Assembly (NCBI RefSeq): GCF_013488225.1
Contig: NZ_CP041241.1
Span: 1,240,001-1,304,000, forward strand
DNA: 64,000 bases
From: Sinorhizobium mexicanum
Lineage (GTDB): Bacteria > Pseudomonadota > Alphaproteobacteria > Rhizobiales > Rhizobiaceae
Reading direction: 5' to 3'
Positions within the stretch are counted from its first letter, which is position 1. Every line of letters starts with the position of its first letter. The notes beneath the pieces were generated by a model. It worked only from the letters and a program-made list of their open reading frames with translations, searched no databases and was not told where the DNA came from. Shown here piece after piece: positions 60,874 to 64,000 of this stretch. A program made the translations under genes and the position numbers.

Positions 60874-61589
60874 TCATCCCCGATCCGATCCTTGATCAGG
60901 CAGCCTTTCACCAATCACTGCCAAGGCCGACCACTTCCAAGGGAGCAAGTCCTCGAGCCTGGTGATCGGCGTGTCCGCAATGCGAGCGAGAACATCGGCA
61001 AGCCATACCTGCGGGTCGATGTCATTGAGCTTGGCACTCATGATCAGTGTTGCCATGAAGGCGGCGCGATCGGCACCACGATCGGAGCCGGCGAAGAGCC
61101 ACGACTTCCTGCCGAGAGCGAAGCCACGCAGCGCCCGTTCGGCGGCATTATTCGTCAGGCAGACCCGGCCGTCACCAAGGAAGGCCGTAAACCCGTCCCA
61201 GCGCTTCAGCATGTAATCGATCGGCTCAGTGACCGGTGAACTGCGCGACAACTTTGTTCGCTCAGATCGAAGCCAGGTCCGAAGCTCATCAACGAGGGGA
61301 CGGCTGTCCATCTGACGTCGTTGCAGCCGGTCGTTGGCTGAAAGGCCGTTGACCTCGCGCTCGACGTCGAACAGCTCATCGATGCGCTTGACCGCCTCCA
61401 GCGCGACCGGCGAGATTGCGGCAGCATTCTTGCCGCGTTTGGCGTTGCTGGCGATGTCGGCAAGCAGGAAGAATTTGCGCCGCGAATGGGCCCAGCATAG
61501 CGCTTGCGTCAGCGGAGCAGGATTGCGATCGACCTTGAACAGTGGGTTGTAGCCGCCATAGGCGTCCGCCTGCAGAATGCCGGTGAAGC
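60874..61589 (-). pseudogene. C-terminal part of an IS66-family TnpC, cut by IS copy 2
   Basis: From the insertion point the minus strand reads FTGILQADAYGGYNPLFKVD (second Asp), LTQALCWAHSRRKFF, LTNNAAERALRGFALGRKSW (catalytic Glu) and ITRLEDLLPWKW. This is about 230 residues of a transposase distinct from that of the inserted IS. The open frame continues into the IS but is not meaningful there. Its missing N-terminus could correspond to the tnpC relic at 30806. Confidence 0.85.
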
Positions 61590-61671
61590 GTAAGCGCGAA
61601 TTTCCCCGCACCTTTTGCTGTTGAGTGCTCTGATGCATGAGGTGTCCACCAAAATAGGTGGACACCTTGTG

Positions 61672-62145
61672 ATGGAAGAAGATGATCAGAAACTGCAGGT
61701 AAGGCTTGTTGGTCGGAACGGGAGACGCCGATACGACCCCGCATCGAAGAACCGTCTTGTCTCGGCCTGCCTTGAGCCTGGCGTGTCGGTATCGAGGCTT
61801 GCGCTCGAACATGGGGTCAATGCGAACCTTCTTCGGAAGTGGATAAAGAAGCGCACGGAGACCCAGTCCCTCCCGCCGTCCTCATCACCGTCGTTTATCC
61901 CGGTTCAGATTGAAAGCACTTCCGATCGGGCCTTGCTGCGACAGAGCAGCATGGCTGCGGTGGATTTGCCGGGGACTTGCGATGGAGTGCGTGGGTCGGC
62001 ATCGAAAAGGGCTGCGCCTTTTTCCTCTCCAGCCAAGGTGAGCGCGTCACTGCCGAACGGGGTGAAGCTGACGCTGGAATGCGGTGATGTGGATGCGTTG
62101 GCAGCGGTCATCGGAGCGTTGGGTCATGTTCACACTGGGCGCTGA
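61672..62145 (+). CDS. tnpA: IS66-family accessory protein TnpA (copy 2)
   Basis: Same 157-residue product as the gene at 29947, with the N-terminal helix-turn-helix (SRLALEHGVNANLLRKWIKK) intact. No difference from copy 1 was noticed. Overlaps tnpB. Confidence 0.9.
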   Translation: MEEDDQKLQVRLVGRNGRRRYDPASKNRLVSACLEPGVSVSRLALEHGVNANLLRKWIKKRTETQSLPPSSSPSFIPVQIESTSDRALLRQSSMAAVDLPGTCDGVRGSASKRAAPFSSPAKVSASLPNGVKLTLECGDVDALAAVIGALGHVHTGR

Positions 62146-62479
62146 CCTTCAAGTCTACCTTCACCGCGAGCCGATCGACTTCAGGGCCGGCATCAACAGC
62201 CTTGCGGTGCTGGTTCAGGAGACGATGGCGCTCGATCCGTTTGCGCCGGCGGTTTTTGCGTTCTGCAATCGCCGTCGCGATCGGATGAAGCTCTTGTTCT
62301 TCGACCGATCCGGCTTTGTGCTGGTTCTGAAGCGGCTGACCGAGGACAAGTTCCGGTGGCCTCGCCGGGAGGCGGCGGTCGTTCAGCTTACGACCGAGCA
62401 ATTGCACTGGCTCCTCGACGGCATCGATATCGATGCAATGGTCCGCCATCCGGTGCGGCAATATCAGGTTGCTGGTTGA
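62126..62479 (+). CDS. tnpB: IS66-family accessory protein TnpB (copy 2)
   Basis: Same 117-residue product as copy 1 (REPIDFRAGINSLAVLVQE, DRMKLLFFDRSGFVLVL). Start overlaps the end of tnpA. Confidence 0.92.
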   Translation: MFTLGADLQVYLHREPIDFRAGINSLAVLVQETMALDPFAPAVFAFCNRRRDRMKLLFFDRSGFVLVLKRLTEDKFRWPRREAAVVQLTTEQLHWLLDGIDIDAMVRHPVRQYQVAG

Positions 62480-62533
62480 GGGCTCTCGAACTCCGCGGTT
62501 GACGCGGCGGCATGCTTTCGATTCAAGAATCTG

Positions 62534-64000
62534 ATGAATCGATCCGGCGAACCGACTGTTGAAGAGCTGATGGCGCGTATTGCTGCGCTGCAGGCGGAGA
62601 ACCGCCAGCTCACAGAACGCGTCGTCAAACTCGAGGAAGAGTTGGCGCTTGCACGGCTGCATCGTTTTGCGCCGAAGAGCGAAAAGCACATTGACCGCCT
62701 CTTCAATGAAGCCGAACAGGCCGCGGATGAGGACGATGCCGACAACGAAGATGGCGATGTCGTTGCTCTGCCGGACACGGGCTTGCCGGCGACCGACGGC
62801 ACGACGGGAAAGAAGCGCGGCCGCAAGGCCTTGCCGGAAAACCTGCCGCGCGAGCGTGTCGAGTATGACCTTCCCGACGATAAGAAGGCCTGTCCATGCT
62901 GCCGTCACCAGATGCATCGCATGGGCGAGACCGTTACCGAGCAACTTCATATCGAGGTGAAGGCGAAGGTCCTGCAGAATGTGCGGTTCAAATATGCTTG
63001 CCGTCATTGCGACCGCACCGGGATCAACACCCCGGTCGTGATCGCGCCGATGCCCGCGCAGCCCTTGCCGGGCAGCATCGCCACGGCTTCGACGCTGGCC
63101 TTCGCGCTCGTTCATAAGTATGTCGACGGCACACCGCTCTACCGCTTGGCGCAGGCATTCGAGCGCGCAGGTGTTCCTGTCAGCCGTGGCGCTCTGGGCC
63201 ACTGGGTGATCGGCTCGAGCGAAAAGCATCTCTCCCGCATCTATAACGCCCTGAAGCTGCGGCTCAGATCGCAGCCCCTCATCCATGGCGACGAGACGAC
63301 TGTTCAGGTCCTAAAGGAAAAGGATCGAGAGGCCGCCAGCACGTCATATATGTGGGCTTACCGAAGCGGCGAGGACAGTGACGAGCCGATCGTGCTGCTC
63401 GATTATCAGCCGGGCCGCGGCCAGATATACCCGCAAACCTTCCTCGGCGATTATCGCGGGATAGTGATGAGTGATGGCTATTCCGCCTGGCGCACGCTGG
63501 ATGGGGCAACCCATCTTGGGTGTATGGCCCATTCCAGACGACGCTTTGTCGACGCCCTCAAGGCGAGAAAGAAGGGTGGCGGACCACCGGAGCAGGCACT
63601 CCGCTTCTTCGAACAGCTCTACCGGATTGAAAGGCAGGCCAGGGACAGAAAACCCGAGGATGGTGAAACGCAGGCCGACTGCATTCGGCGCTCTCGCCAA
63701 CAGCACAGCGTGCCCGTCCTGAACGCACTCAAGGCTTGGCTCGACGACATCGCGCCGAAGGTCTTGCCGGACAGCAAGCTCGGCGACGCTGTGTCCTACA
63801 CTCTGAACCAGTGGGACTATCTGACGCGCCACACCGAGGACGGCAGGATGCCGATCGACAACAATCTTCTGGAGCGCGATATCAGAATTTTTGCAACCGG
63901 CAGAAAGAGTTGGCTGTTCAGCGATACCGTTGACGGAGCCAGAGCTAGCGCAGTCATCTATAGCCTGATGCTGACTTGCCGCGCCTGTGGCGTCGAGCCA
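62534..64000 (+). CDS. tnpC: IS66-family transposase TnpC (copy 2, truncated by window edge)
   Basis: The first 489 codons of the same 523-residue DDE transposase as copy 1, including all three catalytic regions (HGDETTVQVL, MSDGYSAWRTL, NNLLERDIR). Only the last ~34 residues are missing because the window ends. Confidence 0.94.
   Translation, partial: MNRSGEPTVEELMARIAALQAENRQLTERVVKLEEELALARLHRFAPKSEKHIDRLFNEAEQAADEDDADNEDGDVVALPDTGLPATDGTTGKKRGRKALPENLPRERVEYDLPDDKKACPCCRHQMHRMGETVTEQLHIEVKAKVLQNVRFKYACRHCDRTGINTPVVIAPMPAQPLPGSIATASTLAFALVHKYVDGTPLYRLAQAFERAGVPVSRGALGHWVIGSSEKHLSRIYNALKLRLRSQPLIHGDETTVQVLKEKDREAASTSYMWAYRSGEDSDEPIVLLDYQPGRGQIYPQTFLGDYRGIVMSDGYSAWRTLDGATHLGCMAHSRRRFVDALKARKKGGGPPEQALRFFEQLYRIERQARDRKPEDGETQADCIRRSRQQHSVPVLNALKAWLDDIAPKVLPDSKLGDAVSYTLNQWDYLTRHTEDGRMPIDNNLLERDIRIFATGRKSWLFSDTVDGARASAVIYSLMLTCRACGVEP

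Larger units (their letters stand above)
61590..64000 (+). mobile_element. IS66-family insertion sequence, copy 2 (runs off right edge)
   Basis: Starts with the same GTAAGCGC end as copy 1 and matches it, in the opposite orientation, as far as the window goes; about 171 bp of the far end are outside. It is inserted in the tnpC of another IS66-type relic. The 8 bases before it are GGTGAAGC; the matching duplication would be outside the window. Confidence 0.93.

Noticed and set aside
61590..61812. N-terminal extension of the tnpC relic into IS copy 2
   Set aside because: Those codons are antisense reading of tnpA of the inserted element, not part of the relic.

Overview
The window looks like accessory DNA from a rhizobial alphaproteobacterium, most likely a Sinorhizobium/Ensifer-type symbiotic plasmid or chromid. 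This is inferred from four things: a complete VirB operon with a divergent RctA-like winged-helix gene (the arrangement of rhizobial plasmids with RctA-controlled conjugation), a K-antigen (rkp/kps) export locus, a BA14K protein, and typical rhizobial intergenic hairpin repeats. No rRNA, tRNA or CRISPR array was seen.

Layout. 1-11.6 kb: a conjugative type IV secretion system. virB1-virB11 with an EexN-like and a VirB7-like lipoprotein run on the minus strand, the 3' part of virD4 converges from the plus strand, and rctA is divergent at the head of the operon. 12-22 kb: an AsmA-family protein, a secreted S10 carboxypeptidase and a single-chain nucleotidyltransferase-HEPN protein, separated by a graveyard of broken genes (a pyrF fragment, a sunset-domain protein, an ABC permease fragment, a zinc-ribbon fragment) and short repeats. 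22-31 kb: an insertion-sequence nest (IS3, IS110, IS5 and several IS66-type relics). It includes one intact IS66-family element with a perfect 8-bp target duplication, and it encloses a secreted beta-helix protein gene.

32-54 kb: the main system, a capsule (K-antigen) locus built round a nonulosonic acid of the legionaminic type. The plus-strand set encodes a KpsC-like Kdo transferase, KpsT, KpsE, a GT29 (sialyltransferase-like) protein, two Gfo/Idh oxidoreductases, LegB, LegC and a PtmE-like CBS-nucleotidyltransferase. The converging minus-strand set encodes a GTG-started SGNH protein, KpsM, a second KpsC-like protein, an 875-residue probable glycosyltransferase, LegI (NeuB), a NeuD/PglD-type acyltransferase, a GNAT protein, LegG (NeuC) and a PIG-L deacetylase. 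LegF (CMP-nonulosonate synthetase) stands divergent at the far end. Read together, the enzymes would take GDP-GlcNAc to a CMP-activated legionaminic-type sugar, decorate it, polymerise it and export it through KpsMTE.

54-64 kb: more remnants (inverted IS66 tnpA pieces, a LysR tail, a decayed Bcr/CflA-type MFS gene), an L,D-transpeptidase, small envelope proteins, a three-copy intergenic repeat with hairpins and one good terminator, an orphan Imm27-type immunity gene, and a second, oppositely oriented copy of the same IS66-family element that runs off the right edge. The two IS copies therefore bracket the whole capsule locus in inverted orientation.
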